A DNA stretch of 64,000 nucleotides from Agapetus fuscipes. Its lineage: Eukaryota; Arthropoda; Insecta; Trichoptera; Glossosomatidae. The notes below the pieces were generated by a model, which worked only from the letters and a program-made list of their open reading frames with translations, was not told the origin of the DNA and did not search any database. The stretch covers positions 28,850,785 to 28,914,784 of the forward strand of contig OX637333.1 in assembly GCA_951799405.1 (NCBI GenBank), written 5' to 3'. Of the stretch, positions 1 to 9,665 are shown one piece after another (position 1 is the stretch's first letter; each line of letters begins with the position of its first letter). A program made the position numbers and the translations under genes.

Positions 1-99
1 TAGCATTAATCGCTAAAGGTTTATTAATCAAATTTACATATCGATGCCTTAAAGGTAAAACAGAATAAGTGACATATTAAGCTAACATGGAGTTTTCAT

Positions 100-348
100 G
101 ACCGGTGACCGATGACCAGTCCGTAGTTCAGTGGTAACACTTCGGACTCTGAATGGAACGGTTGTGCGTTCGATTCCCGGTGGAGCATTAAAAAATATAC
201 CATTTATATTTTCAAATTTGCTCTTCGCTGGGTTGAAAAATTCATACAACCATAAAAAAGGACCGGTCACCAAAGGTCCATCCAGCCTTACAGCAACTGG
301 GTCTTGCTTGAGAATTGGCGCTTTGTAGCGACGACGATCAAGCTCGTA
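100..348 (+). mobile_element. SINE-C (tRNA-headed), left unit of a dimer
   Basis: The pol III-like A box lies in TAGTTCAGTGGTAACACTTC and the B box in GTTCGATTCCC. Then come a conserved body (TTCAAATTTGCTCTTCGCTG), GACCGGTCACCAAAGGTCC, and GCAACTGGGTCTTGCTTGAG. It passes directly into SINE-B at about 349. The pair sits inside a family-E MITE. Confidence 0.85.
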
Positions 349-585
349 AAAAGGTCGATAGCTCAATTGGTCGAATGCTTGCGTTCCATGCCGATAGCAA
401 GGGTTCGATCTCAAAGGTTTACTCAGCTTTCACAAGAAATGAGAACCAGCCCCCACTTCAACTGAAAGTGGTTGGTGTGAGGCCGGCCCTCTTACCTGTA
501 AAAATAAAAAGGTCCCAAAGCGCCACATGCGACCCCTTCGGGGATAACGCAGGCAAGAAGTTACACTATATGTGTAGCTTTTGTT
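349..585 (+). mobile_element. SINE-B (tRNA-headed), right unit of a dimer
   Basis: The head is GATAGCTCAATTGGTCGAATGC with GGTTCGATCTC as B box. The body keeps CCCACTTCAACTGAAAGTGG and CCCTTCGGGGATAACGC and ends in TACACTATATGTGTAGCTT. Part of the usual body is deleted. Confidence 0.85.
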
Positions 586-796
586 GCTTTTGGGTTTTTC
601 AGATAAATGCACCTTTCTTTCTATTTTCTACGAAAGAAAACACTACTTAAGTGTGAAAATATTGTAGTGCAGAAGTTTTTCATGAGCACTTCATTATAAT
701 TAGTTCACTTACTATGAGAAGTTACACGCAATATAATGTTTTATCCACGATTTCTCAAATCAGTGAATCAGCGCTTATTCAGTTTTACCTTTAAGG

Positions 797-959
797 TGGC
801 GATATGATAGTCAATTTAAAAAGGTTTTTGTTTACGAGCTTTTAAATCTCATCTTTTTTTAAAAATGAATTCATGCTGCTCAGGAATGCAATACACCTAC
901 ATATTTTTATATTTTTTGCATAGCCAGTAACAAGCATTTACTTTAAATACACACCTTAT
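797..959. other. AT-rich stretch, nothing recognised
   Basis: I see no coding pattern or repeat family here. Confidence 0.5.
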
Positions 960-1150
960 GATGACACCTGCTTCAGGGAAGGTCAGCAAGAGTTGCAGGG
1001 CTTATGTTCATGTGAGATTGGATTTTTTATATTGTAGGTCCACATGCGGCATGTATAAGCGCAAAATAATGCATGTCTGCTTGTGGGAATGCATTTAATA
1101 TGAATTCAAAATGATACATATCTTTGTAGCTTAGATTTAGATTTAGATTT
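960..1150 (+). repeat. RepA copy (family definition)
   Basis: RepA is a ~230-bp dispersed repeat. Read forward it has TTCCTTGACTTATAGGTTGG, CACTTTGCCAATGTCACCCC, TGTTTCAGGGAAGGTCGGCA, AGAGTTGCAGGGCTTATGTT, a CCACATGCGGCATGTGTAAG hairpin and CTGCTTGTGGGAATGCATTT, and ends CTTTGCAACTTAGATT with a tandem (GATTA or TTTAGA)n tail. About 38 full or partial copies lie in this window. This copy lacks the 5' quarter and ends in (GATTTA)n. Confidence 0.85.
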
Positions 1151-1204
1151 AGATGATGCTTGCTTGACCAATGACATCCGCTATTTTATGTATAATATTT
1201 CCTG

Positions 1205-1418
1205 GACCTTTAGGTTGGTATGAGGCTGAACAGCCATACTGTAAAAAATGGTTCACTTTACCAATGTCACCCCTGTTTCAGGGAAGGTCGGCAAAAGTTG
1301 CAGGGTTTATGTTTATAAAAGGATTGGATTTAATTTGTAAATTCACATGCAGCATTTGTAAGTACATACGTGCCTGTTTGTGGGCGTGCATTTAATATTA
1401 ATTTTAAATGTTTACATT
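1205..1418 (+). repeat. RepA copy
   Basis: Nearly full length, from GGTTGGTATGAGGCTGA to the TTTACATTGTA end. The tail is replaced by LTR-like sequence. Confidence 0.82.
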
Positions 1419-1738
1419 GTAACGAACCTTGAGGTACAATAGTGTGTGTAGAACAGTCCAGTATGATCAATGATGGTAGTAGTAAGGTACATTGAGCAGC
1501 GGTCTGGTATGAGCGAGAGATCGAATGATCTGGAATGAAATATGCGAGAAAGATCTCTTTTTTACCTATATATGGGGACTGCAATGGTGGGGAGAGGAAT
1601 TAGTCGCTTCAAGCATTTTGCCGTAAAGACCAATAAGTCGGGATTATCAATTGTTGTAAATTGTGAACCAAACCGTGTAAAATAAGTTCTGATAAAATAA
1701 ATTATTGCAGTTTAATTTAAAGAGAACCCAGTAAATTC
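1418..1738 (+). mobile_element. LTR-like sequence, possible solo LTR
   Basis: It starts TGTAACGAACC, has CTATATATGGGGACTGCAAT as a possible TATA and start region, and AATAAA downstream. It sits between two RepA pieces. The 3' boundary is uncertain. Confidence 0.4.
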
Positions 1739-1739
1739 T

Positions 1740-2038
1740 AATCTAATCTAATCTAAGCTGCAAAGATATATATCATCTAAGATTTATATTAAAAGCATTC
1801 CCACAAGCAGACATTTATGTTTTTATTTTATTTAATAAATAAATGTCTGCTTGTGGGAATGCTTTTAATGTAAATCTTAAATGACATGTATAATTTCGCG
1901 CTAACGCATGTGGACCTACAATATAAAAACCCAATCTCAAATGAACATAAGCCCTGCAACTCTTGCCGTCCTTCCCTTAAACAGGGGTGACATTGGCAAA
2001 GTGAATTATTTTTTACAGTATGGGTAGTCAAAAAATAC
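1740..2038 (-). repeat. RepA copy with fold-back tail
   Basis: The tail part is duplicated in inverted form: CCACAAGCAGACATTTAT (1801) faces ATAAATGTCTGCTTGTGG (1839). Confidence 0.82.
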
Positions 2039-2045
2039 ACCATTT

Positions 2046-2599
2046 ACAATTTAAATTTTGCTTTTATATTTTAAATTCATAACAATATTTCTCTTAAGCG
2101 TAAATGCTGTCATGGAGAGAAAGTTTTCCTCTAACCAAGATATAGAGGAGCGCCGATTCTGGACATGATTATCTCAACAGGAAAGAGTATAGTTAGTTAA
2201 AACATCCGTTACGAGTAAAAAAGATTGTTTGCTTTAGAAATTCATAAGTCACTTAAAACACGTGGTACTTGGTGATCTCTACAAAGCATCACTCATGACT
2301 GGTCATTCCAAACTGAACATGTAGTGAGGTATACAGTCATGCACAGCTAAACAACCTGTGGTAACGAATATGTAGTTGTGTGTAGTGGCTTGTCTGTGTT
2401 AAAATCTGTGAAGTCTATAATAATAATCAAAATCTAAGTTAACTCTAATTTGTAATCTAACTTCAATGATCCACCCTTTCATTAATCGGACGATTTCACA
2501 AGAAGACATCCTATCATCCTTTTGTACAACTGGGGCTATTGCGACATCTATGAAGGCATCACCGAAGGTTAATAAAAGTACCCACAACCTCGGTCTCGA
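2046..2599. other. Unassigned stretch
   Basis: No recognised family or coding sequence. Short frames here show no domain. Confidence 0.5.
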
Positions 2600-2800
2600 T
2601 CAAACAACAATAAATCAACAGTTCGTGGTTCTTCTTTGTAGAAGACACACGTCTCCTGAGGACGTCGGATATGACTCCGACATAACGTAGAGAAAATCGT
2701 TCTTGTCTTTTGCACGGCCAGTAAAATCCGTTTTTTTGTCATTCTATAAAATGTCTAACGACCCTCATCATAATTTAAAATCTTTAATAAATAATCTCTA
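2600..2800 (+). mobile_element. Ribozyme fold-back remnant, same family as 36.96 kb
   Basis: From 'GAAGACACACG' to 'TTTAAAATCTTTA' this parallels 37041-37182. Shared blocks include AAAATGTCTAACGACC. Only the right-hand part is recognisable. Confidence 0.65.
2652..2694 (+). ncRNA. Degenerate hammerhead-like motif
   Basis: CTGAGGA is followed by a spacer and a perfect 5-bp stem II (GTCGG/CCGAC). The GAAA is changed to ATAA. Stem I TCTC/GAGA survives. Loss of G12 and A13 predicts inactivity. Confidence 0.5.
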
Positions 2801-2959
2801 CTAAATTTTATAAAACCGAAACAATTCTACTAAAACACTGTTATATTTTCACACAATTTATGTCCACTTCTTCCATCATCTTCAGGTACTATCAATAAGA
2901 ATAAGAGAACTAACAAAGAAGGAAACTCAAAAAATAAAATTAAAAACAATTTTGTATTC

Positions 2960-3108
2960 GATTGGAGACCCCAACTGAGGTGGCTGGATGACATCAAAAG
3001 AAATGCAGGCAGAGGATGGCTGAACACAGCAGCCGATAGACAGGAATGGAGAGGGTTAAAGGAGGCCTACGAGTGGACTGAGAAAGGCTGAGGAAGAAGA
3101 AGAAGAAG
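2960..3108 (+). mobile_element. LINE C-terminal scrap (RQ.RWLDDIKR family)
   Basis: The plus frame reads RPQLRWLDDIKRNAGRGWLN, then DRQEWRGLKEAYEWTEKG-stop and a (GAA)n tail. This is the last part of an insect-type endonuclease-reverse transcriptase LINE. Confidence 0.75.
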
Positions 3109-3111
3109 ATT

Positions 3112-3500
3112 CGATTACAGCGAGTATAATTCCACAGAGTTAGGAATGAATGGGTAAAAAAAGAATGTAGGTTGAAAGGGGATGTGAAAGTTAAGGTACA
3201 AAAGAATGCAATGAGATAGTTTGGGCATGTGGAAAGAATGAATGATGATAGACTGACAAAGTATCCCTATATACAAAGGAAGTATGAAAGAAAAGAGAGG
3301 TAAGGGACGACTGAGAAAAGTATGGAGCGGTCAGATTGAGGAGATTGTTAAAGAATGGGATATCCAAAGTGAGCGTAAAAGAAGAAAATGCATGAAAAAG
3401 GTGATGGATATGAATGAAAATGAATGGAAAGAGGTATGTAAGGATAGGAAGAAATGGAGGCAGCTCTGCAGAGTAACCATAGCGGAATAGCGACAGAGTT
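3112..3500 (+). mobile_element. RTE-like LINE 3' end, degenerate
   Basis: RNEWVKKECRL, then a stop in place of W before FGHVERMNDDRLTK, and a frameshifted GRLRKVWSGQIEEIVKEW, RKCMKKVMDMNENEW. It belongs to the same family as 22690-23450. Confidence 0.83.
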
Positions 3501-3785
3501 ACAGTCACAATCAATACAATAAAGAAAATCAAATTTTAGTTGAAACATTTTTAAACGAGTGATACATTTTTACAATCTTACAAAGTGTACGATTCTTTTC
3601 AACATCCTGTCGTAATTAAGCACTCACGGTAATCGGACGAGATGGCAGGAAAACAACACAAAAAAAACACCTCGCAAGGGCGCCCACGTCACTTTGCGTT
3701 TTCAAATAAAGATTCGCTCATACTGTAAAGCGTGCATTTTTCATTCATTTCATTTTTAAACGTTATTTGGGTTCGAATCTCACCG
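3501..3785. other. Unassigned stretch
   Basis: AT-rich, with no feature I can support. Confidence 0.4.
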
Positions 3786-3799
3786 AGGGTGTCAGAAAT

Positions 3800-3890
3800 G
3801 GGTACAACGACTAAATGTCCATTGACAGAATGTCCACCAACGCAATGTCCATTAACAAATTGTCCACGCGACAAAAGGTCCAACGATATG
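3800..3890 (+). repeat. Short tandem TGTCCA-type units
   Basis: The motifs AATGTCC and TGACAGAATGTCCACC recur every 18-20 bp. They are related to the GACATTTTGTC-type units at 4200-4360. Confidence 0.6.
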
Positions 3891-3895
3891 TCCGT

Positions 3896-4180
3896 CCGGT
3901 CGATAGCTCAGTTGGTATAGTGCTTGCATTCCATGCCGAGAGCTCGGGTTTTAATCCCACCGAGGGTATCAGAAATGATTTCCCGTTTCGGTGTTTATTT
4001 CAAACCCCAAAATAAAATACCGGCAAGGTTTACTCAGCAGGAGCTGGGAAACCCCCACTTCAACTGAAGTGTTTGGCGTAAGGCCGGCCCCTTACATGTA
4101 AAATTAAATAGGTTCAACTCGCCACATGCGACCCCTTCGGTGATAACGCGGCAAGAAGTTACACTATATGTGTAGCTTAG
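3896..4180 (+). mobile_element. SINE-B copy
   Basis: The head is GATAGCTCAGTTGGTATAGT with GGGTTTTAATCCC, a decayed B box. The body ACCGGCAAGGTTTACTCAGC and CATGCGACCCCTTCGG lead to the TACACTATATGTGTAGCTTA end. Confidence 0.85.
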
Positions 4181-4194
4181 TTTAAAAAAAATAT

Positions 4195-4365
4195 ATATAT
4201 ATGTCCATCGACAAAATGGCCACGCGACAAAATATCGACAGACATAATCTCCATAACGATAAACAATTTACATATTATATGATTTTGTACATTTTTCGGT
4301 GTACATTAAGTCGGTGGACATTTTGTCGATGAACATTTTGTTCGAAGACATTATGTCGGTAAACC
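4195..4365 (+). repeat. Dispersed GACATTTTGTC units
   Basis: Forward and inverted copies of GTCGATGGACATTTTGTC-like words (GTCCATCGACAAAATGGCC, GGTGGACATTTTGTCGATG) make a loose inverted structure. Confidence 0.65.
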
Positions 4366-4367
4366 GG

Positions 4368-4485
4368 TTCGGTATTTATTTCAAAACCCTAAATAAAATA
4401 CCGGCAAGATTTACTCAGCCTTCACAAGAAATGAGTACCAGCCCACTCGGACTGAAGTGGTTGGCGTGAGGCTGGCTCTCTTAGG
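4368..4485 (+). mobile_element. SINE-B body fragment
   Basis: Contains TACCGGCAAGATTTACTCAGC and GACTGAAGTGGTTGGCGTG. The head is missing. Confidence 0.75.
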
Positions 4486-4620
4486 GGCCGTCCATAAATT
4501 ACGTCATCGATTTTGGCCGATTTTCGACCCCCCCCCCCCTTACAATCATCCTCTAGTCATTATCTAATGACCCCCCCCCCTCTTGTTGTAATAATGGATG
4601 AGCTTAATAATTAATAATGT
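4485..4620 (+). mobile_element. Repeat end with GGGGCCGTCCATAAATTACG
   Basis: This word, followed by ACGTCA and runs of C, begins a repeat seen in many invertebrate genomes. Only one end is present. Confidence 0.55.
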
Positions 4621-4769
4621 TATATTGCTTACATAATATTTTGTATATTTTTTAGAAATTGGTATTTACAAGAACGACGTCACTTTTGGTACTCGTACAT
4701 CATTTGCCGTCATCCGCAGACAGAAGCTAAACGATCCAGATGACACAAGCCACATGGCCATCCTGCACC

Positions 4770-4796
4770 CCCCCCCCCCCCCCCCCTCCCTCCCTC
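4770..4796 (+). repeat. Poly-C tract
   Basis: A run of about 20 C, then CCCTCCC. Smaller C runs lie at 4529-4541 and 4570-4580. Confidence 0.85.
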
Positions 4797-4861
4797 ATAC
4801 CCTCACACAATGACACCCTCTAAGATTGATTCCGTTTCTACACCATTTAGTATTAATTTAT

Positions 4862-4903
4862 CCACCTGATGATGCGAACGGATGTTTGCGAAACCGGTTG
4901 TGG
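4862..4903 (+). ncRNA. Hammerhead ribozyme-like motif (HH1)
   Basis: The core CTGATGA lies at 4866-4872. A 6-bp stem II follows (GCGAAC/GTTTGC with loop GGAT), then GAAA at 4890. Stem I is CCAC (4862-4865) with GTGG (4900-4903). Stem III would be AC/GT closing a two-base loop, and ACCGGT is a perfect palindrome, so a dimer could form it in trans. Predicted cleavage is after T4899. One extra base lies between A9 and stem II, as in the other copies here. It is not embedded in a recognised coding element. Confidence 0.55.
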
Positions 4904-5014
4904 TATATAAAAATATACTCACGTAATCGAAAACAAAACTGTTTTTCTTTTATCATTAATGATGAACGATTACAAAGTTAATGCCTCTACAATCAATAAA
5001 AAAGAATCATTTTT

Positions 5015-5095
5015 ATCACCCTCGGTGGGCATCGAACCCTTGTTCTCGGCATGGAATGCAAGCATTCTACCAACTGAGACATCGACCGGACTTTT
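5015..5095 (-). mobile_element. SINE-B head fragment
   Basis: The complement carries GGTCGATGTCTCAGTTGGTA and a GGGTTCGATGCCC B box. Confidence 0.75.
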
Positions 5096-5099
5096 TGAC

Positions 5100-5449
5100 A
5101 TGACTTTTTAAATTAAGCGTATGAACGTTGCTTTATTGTGATAGTGATGTGCAATAAATTTGGTATACTTTGTAGGTAGGATTGGATTACTTGAGCATTG
5201 CTCAAGCGATGACTGATCAATTGCTTTACGGCCTCTCAATAGCGCCAATAAAGCCAAATCCACCATTTCACATCCCTCATCATCAATATATAAAACATGT
5301 TTACCATCTACAGAAATACATTTAAAATATTAAAGGTTTGTTTATCGGCATTTTGAATTAATAATGTAAACAAAGAAAATATATATATTCACGATTTGAT
5401 TTACTTACTCGGGTGCTTTCGATGTTATTACACCATTGTCTGAAGTGTA
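5100..5449. other. Unassigned stretch
   Basis: No family or gene recognised between the SINE-B fragment and the RT remnant. Confidence 0.4.
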
Positions 5450-6262
5450 CTTATATACTTAAACGGATGTACTCTTTTTGACAATAATTCTACATTTTCT
5501 GATAATGGTAAATTACCAATTCAATCCCCTACTGTGGCTGAGGAGATGCCCGAATGCTCAGATGTACTAACAGCACTGAAAGGGTTAGACACACGCAGAT
5601 CTAGCGGCCCCGATGGTATTCCTGCTCTGGTACTCAAAAACTGCGTACCTGAACAAGCGTCACTTCTACGCAAGCTCTTTGCGCTGTCTTTTGAATGTGG
5701 AACTGTCCCTTACAATTGGAAGGTTGCAACTGTTTATCCCATCCCTAAAAAAAGAAAATTCTCTGATCTCACGAATTACCGTCTCATTGCAGTTACTTCC
5801 TTACTATCCAAAGTTTGAAAGGATCATCAATGATATGCTCATGAAGTATTTGGAGACCCACAAATTTCTCAGCAGCTATCAATACGGCTTCCGTCGCCAT
5901 TGTTCTAGTGAGGACTTACTTACTTATGTGACAAACATCTGGGGTCAACGCCTCGATCAGCTGTGTGAAACGCAAACTGTCGCACTAGATATATCCAAAG
6001 CCTTCGACATGGTATGGCACTCCAGCCTCCTAAACAAACTCTCGGCCTTTGGACTCTCACCTCCACTAGTCCAATGGGTATCTAGTTTTCTGAAAGGCAG
6101 ATCTATTCAGACGATTATAGATAGCTGTACATCGGGTCATCTATTGATCAAATCTGGTGTCCCTCAAGGTTCTGTCCTATCTCCGACACTATTTCTTCTG
6201 CACACAACGCTCTACTGTCATGTACATCAATTCACTCCTACGCTGATGATAGATAGTAAGGT
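5450..6262 (+). mobile_element. CR1/jockey-like LINE, reverse transcriptase remnant
   Basis: This is the only copy here with a recognisable RT core. Motifs in order: SSGPDGIP, NYRLIAVTS, QYGFRRHCSSEDLL, DISKAFDMVWH (catalytic Asp of motif A), SGVPQGSVLSP (motif B), and SYADD (motif C, two catalytic Asp, near 6230-6246). Two frameshifts break it: one near 5805 between 'LLSK' and 'FERIIND', and one near 6200 between motifs B and C. It ends just after YADD, where a C-rich tandem repeat begins. It has no intact ORF and cannot be autonomous. Confidence 0.85.
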
Positions 6263-6282
6263 AACCACACGTTTCAGAGAAC

Positions 6283-6378
6283 TATCGTCCCTCTATTGTT
6301 CCATTGCCCCCCTATCGCACTATCGCCCCCCTATCGCTCTATCGCCCCCCTATCACTCTATCGCTCCCTACGTAATTT
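6283..6378 (+). repeat. C-rich minisatellite (CCCCCCTATCG units)
   Basis: About five imperfect units of CTATCGCCCCCCTATCGCTC follow the broken RT sequence. Confidence 0.8.
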
Positions 6379-6654
6379 TCGTCCCCGAAGGGCCCAAATC
6401 CTACAAGTTGGGAACCACTGCCTTACACATTCGTATTCAAACATTCGTGTGCGGAATCGAACCCTTGATCTTTAGTTTAGCATTCCAACATGCAAACCTA
6501 AAATGCAGAACAAAGGGAAGGTATTGCAGATTTGTGTGAGTCATTGTAAGTTAAAATTGATCAGATAAATGAAGCTGTAAACAAATTGGAAATAGATTGG
6601 ATACTGAATTCGTTTTTTGTACGGATGGTTCAAATTTCAATCTGGTAACCTGTA

Positions 6655-6785
6655 ACTGTACCTCTGTCACCATTCTGCTAGGGGTGGCCAGAGCCTCTGC
6701 AGAACCGCCTCCATTTCTTCCTATCCTTATATACCTCTTTCAATTAATTCATATCCATCACCTTTTTACACATTTTCTTCTTTTA
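6655..6785 (-). mobile_element. RTE-like LINE 3' terminus
   Basis: The complement encodes the KWRRFCRGSGHP-type end. TGTAAC repeats lie at the left edge. The copy is about 130 bp. Confidence 0.7.
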
Positions 6786-6903
6786 TGCCGCATGTGAACT
6801 TGCAACACAAAAACTCAAATCTCAAAAGAACATACACTATGAAATTCTTGCCGGCCTTCCCTGAAACAGGGGTGACAAAAGCAAATGAACCATTTTCTAC
6901 AGC
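6786..6903 (-). repeat. RepA fragment
   Basis: Covers GCCGCATGTGAACTTG to CATTTTCTACAGCATA. The 5' part is replaced by a SINE-B body. Confidence 0.75.
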
Positions 6904-7060
6904 ATACTCCCACTTCAACTGAAAGTGGTTGGTGTGAGGCCGGCTCCCTTACACGTAAAAATAAATATGTCACGAATCGCCACACGCGAGCCTTTCGGGG
7001 ATAATGCAGGCAAGAAGTTACATTTTATGTGTACCTTATTTGCGTTGCGTTGCGTTGGGT
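6903..7060 (+). mobile_element. SINE-B 3' part
   Basis: CCCACTTCAACTGAAAGTGG to the TTGCGTTGCGTTGCG-like tail, which shows the tail repeat of this family (GCGTT)n. Confidence 0.8.
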
Positions 7061-7124
7061 GGTCAGCCTCCTACCAACCTTTAAGTTAAAGAACTCATTA
7101 AAAAGAAATCATGTTAGTTAATTT

Positions 7125-7265
7125 TTACTTATTTCCTCAGCCTTTCTCAATCCACTCTTGGACGTAGGCCTCCTTCAAACTTCTCCATGTTTGTCTATCG
7201 GCTGCTGTGTTCAGCCATCCTCTACCTGCAGTTCTCTTGATGTCGTCCAGCCACCTCAGTTGGTG
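7125..7265 (-). mobile_element. LINE C-terminal scrap (same family as 2.96 kb)
   Basis: The complement encodes LRWLDDIKRTAGRGWLNTAA and a SLKEAYVQEWIEKG-type end. The copy is 5'-truncated. Confidence 0.75.
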
Positions 7266-7449
7266 TTGTAAGTAAATACTGACGATAAAATAATGAGTCC
7301 TCCTTTACAAACTGGCTCTCAGCTGTTATTAGAGGAAGATCCGAAAAGAGGGAGCGTCTTATAGCAAATTGATTTGAGATGATGTTGCTCTGCAATTCGT
7401 TTCCTTTGTGTTTGTTTGCCTTATAATAATAATAATAAATTGACAATAT

Positions 7450-7975
7450 TTTTTAGTGCCGTTTTGTGAATTCACTGCAAGGGCACTGCAGAGCCATAGC
7501 CCCTCCTGAACAAGCATGTCTTTAATCCTGATTTAAATGCATTTGTACTCTCCACAGCTCTCAGCTCGTGTGGTAAGGCATTCCACAGCAGAGGGCCAGC
7601 AATGCAAAAGGCACGATCTAAATAATTGGCCATGTTGCTTCTGCAGGGAACCCTGAATCTATTCACAGCAGGACTGCATGCAGATCTCAGAGTACCCCGC
7701 CTACCCTCTACTGTGTCCCCAACACATAGCTCTGAGACATACAGTGGCGCAATGTTCTGCGAGGACTTAAATACAGTTAAGCAGACCTTGTACTCCACCC
7801 TCTCTTTTATTTTCAGCCAATGAAGCTGATCCCTGAGTGAGGGTGTGATGTGCTCAGTAATTTTTAAATTACAGTCCATATAGAGGTGATTTTGCATGAG
7901 CGATATTTTTTTTGCACTGGACCAATGTGTCTTATGAAAACTGGGAATTGTTTTTAAAAATACCAAAAACAACTC
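7450..7975 (-). mobile_element. CR1-like LINE 3' end
   Basis: A minus-strand frame reads ITPSLRDQLHWLKIKERVEYK, then RAFCIAGPLLWNALPHELRA and SGLKTCLFRRGYG, the usual C-terminus of CR1/L2-like polyproteins. It is 5'-truncated, starts abruptly next to a family-D MITE, and retains about 145 codons. Confidence 0.8.
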
Positions 7976-8085
7976 TCACACTATCATGTTTTACGTGTTT
8001 TTCTTAGCTCAGATTGTGTAGAATATGATTCTTAAGATAATTAAATTTAAAGGTCATCTTTGAATCAAATTGTAGATAAGCCAAT
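7885..8085 (+). mobile_element. Family-D MITE (family definition)
   Basis: Family D is ~230 bp with the conserved core GGACCAATGTGTCTTATGAA, TCTCACATTATCG and CTTAGCTCAGATTGTGTAGA, and inverted ends related to TTGTTTGTCTTATC...GATAAGCCAAACAAG. This copy has lost its left end to a CR1 fragment. Confidence 0.78.
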
Positions 8086-8098
8086 AAAGTACTTAGGG

Positions 8099-8380
8099 CA
8101 GAGGTTCCTAAAGTGGGTGCCGCCGAGAGAGATCAGGCGCCCCTGAAGTCTACTAAAAATCAAAATTTTACATTTTTTTTTTTTTTTTTTTTAAATTGTG
8201 AAGAGGAATGCAATTCACCAACCTATTTTGCCTGGCCAGATGTCTTCATGCGAAAGCAGAAGCTTGTGTGCATACATGAATACAAACATCGATCGATAAT
8301 ACTCGTATATGACTAGGGTGTCGTGAGAAAACTCAAAATTTCAAAGGGTGCCGTGACTTGAAAAAGTTTGTGAACCTCTG
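8099..8380 (+). mobile_element. hAT MITE with perfect 8-bp target duplication
   Basis: It begins CAGAGGTTCCTAAAGTGGG and ends GAAAAAGTTTGTGAACCTCTG. ACTTAGGG flanks both sides (8091-8098 and 8381-8388). It has a poly-T tract and an internal GCCTGGCCAGATGTCTTCAT segment shared with other elements. Confidence 0.92.
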
Positions 8381-8388
8381 ACTTAGGG

Positions 8389-8612
8389 GATGAATACCCA
8401 AAGTAAAAAACTTTCACGGTTTTTCAATCCATATCCGACCCATGTCTCATCGTTTTTTTGCAGAGAAAATTCATATTAAGTGGCGGTTGAGCCATGGATT
8501 TGCTGTAAGTGAATATCACTGTTAGTTGCATTTAAACAGAATTATAGCGTAACAGTAAAATTCAATAGGAATAGGAAACTTGATACATTTTCTATGGTTG
8601 TGATTAAAGGTA
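8389..8612. other. Unassigned stretch
   Basis: No recognised feature. Confidence 0.35.
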
Positions 8613-8982
8613 ATGTTAATACACTTACGAATGTATAGGTCCATGCATGCGTGTTTTTGTGATTGTGTGCCTAGGCGTGTTTATTGCTGTGTATATGTGT
8701 GTGTGAAGACATGAGTGTTTGACTGGTACTCTCAGGAAATATCCATTCTAGAGGCGCCTCATCTGATCAGGAACACGCGATAATAGAACGTGATCACATA
8801 TAAATATAGGCTGCAGTTTTGTTAAGCATTCAGTGATCGATTAACGGCCAATCCGTGAAACCGGCAAAAAAGGAGTGTGAAAAGTGAACTGTATGATGGA
8901 ATCAACTTGTTAAAAAAATAATATTGTAAAATAAATATAACCGCAATTTTATTGAAAGTGAATCCGAGATAAAATCATAGCA
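8613..8982 (+). mobile_element. Probable solo LTR
   Basis: Bounded by TGTTAAT and TCATAGCA. A TATA-like CATATAAATATAGGCTGCAG is followed by AGCATTCAGTGATCG and AATAAA. No clear target duplication is seen. Confidence 0.5.
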
Positions 8983-9254
8983 ATATTAATGATTGCATTT
9001 ATGCAAATACCGAAGCGTTTCGTCTGAATCATCCTTCAGTAAGGCTGATGTTGGAAAAGCTCCCACGCACGTGTAGACCAAGATACCGCCAATACGATTC
9101 CAGTTGAATCTAATAAAAGTGTTTTATAACCTAAAATTTAAGTTGCAAAGATGTATAAAATTTAATTTTTAAGTAAAAATTTGAGGGTTTGTGTATATTT
9201 AATGTAAAACAAACAAAAAGTTTTTCTTCACGAGTTGATTTCTTTCCTCGAGCG

Positions 9255-9665
9255 TTTTAGATGTAAATTTTAGATCTGTAAGTTGACCTCTTGATGGCGA
9301 TGTGGCGAGTAAATGAAAGCTTAGTGTTATATTTAACATATTGATTTATACCATCAGCATGAAGCAGAATTCCAACTTTTCTCTCTCCAATCTGTATGCC
9401 ACTTCCTTCCAGATTGCTTTGTTTAACACAAAGATCCATGATAATATTGAATAACCATGAGCTCATTATGCAACCCTGTCTCACACCCTTGTACACATTA
9501 AAATACTCGCTGTATTCTCCATCCACCCAGACACACGCCCTGCTATTTAGATAGATGGCGCGTATCGCGTTCAGAAGTGCTTTGTTCACACCATACCTCT
9601 CTAGCACACACCACATCATACTTCTATCCACCGAGTCAAAAGCTTTCTCAAGGATCCACAAAAGC
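9255..9665 (-). mobile_element. RTE/BovB-like LINE reverse transcriptase fragment
   Basis: The frame reads EKAFDSVDR (motif A Asp present), YGVNKALLNAIRAIYLNS, then GVRQGCIMSSWLFNIIMD (motif B) and ILLHADG in place of LLYADD. The second catalytic Asp is lost, and both ends are truncated. Confidence 0.85.

Larger units (their letters stand above)
48..796. mobile_element. Family-E MITE split by the SINE dimer
   Basis: The ends CCTTAAAGGTAAAAC (48) and GTTTTACCTTTAAGG (ending 796) are inverted. Without the SINE dimer the sequence reads continuously as CTAACATGGGTTT..., as seen intact at 58985. Confidence 0.75.

Noticed and set aside
1171..1395. Cysteine-rich small secreted protein frames (CQCHPCFREG...CSFEIGF type) recurring many times
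   Set aside because: All come from RepA copies, in both intact and broken frames, with no consistent start. Recurrence reflects the DNA repeat.
4485..4800. Poly-C tracts as a regulatory or G-quadruplex element
   Set aside because: The runs are irregular and lie in a repeat end. The complement could form G-rich structures, but nothing here shows a function.
9010..9045. Another hammerhead-like core near GCGTTTCGTCTGAATCATCC
   Set aside because: On the minus strand it reads CTGAAGG with no A9 and no adjacent stem I; too weak to list as a ribozyme.
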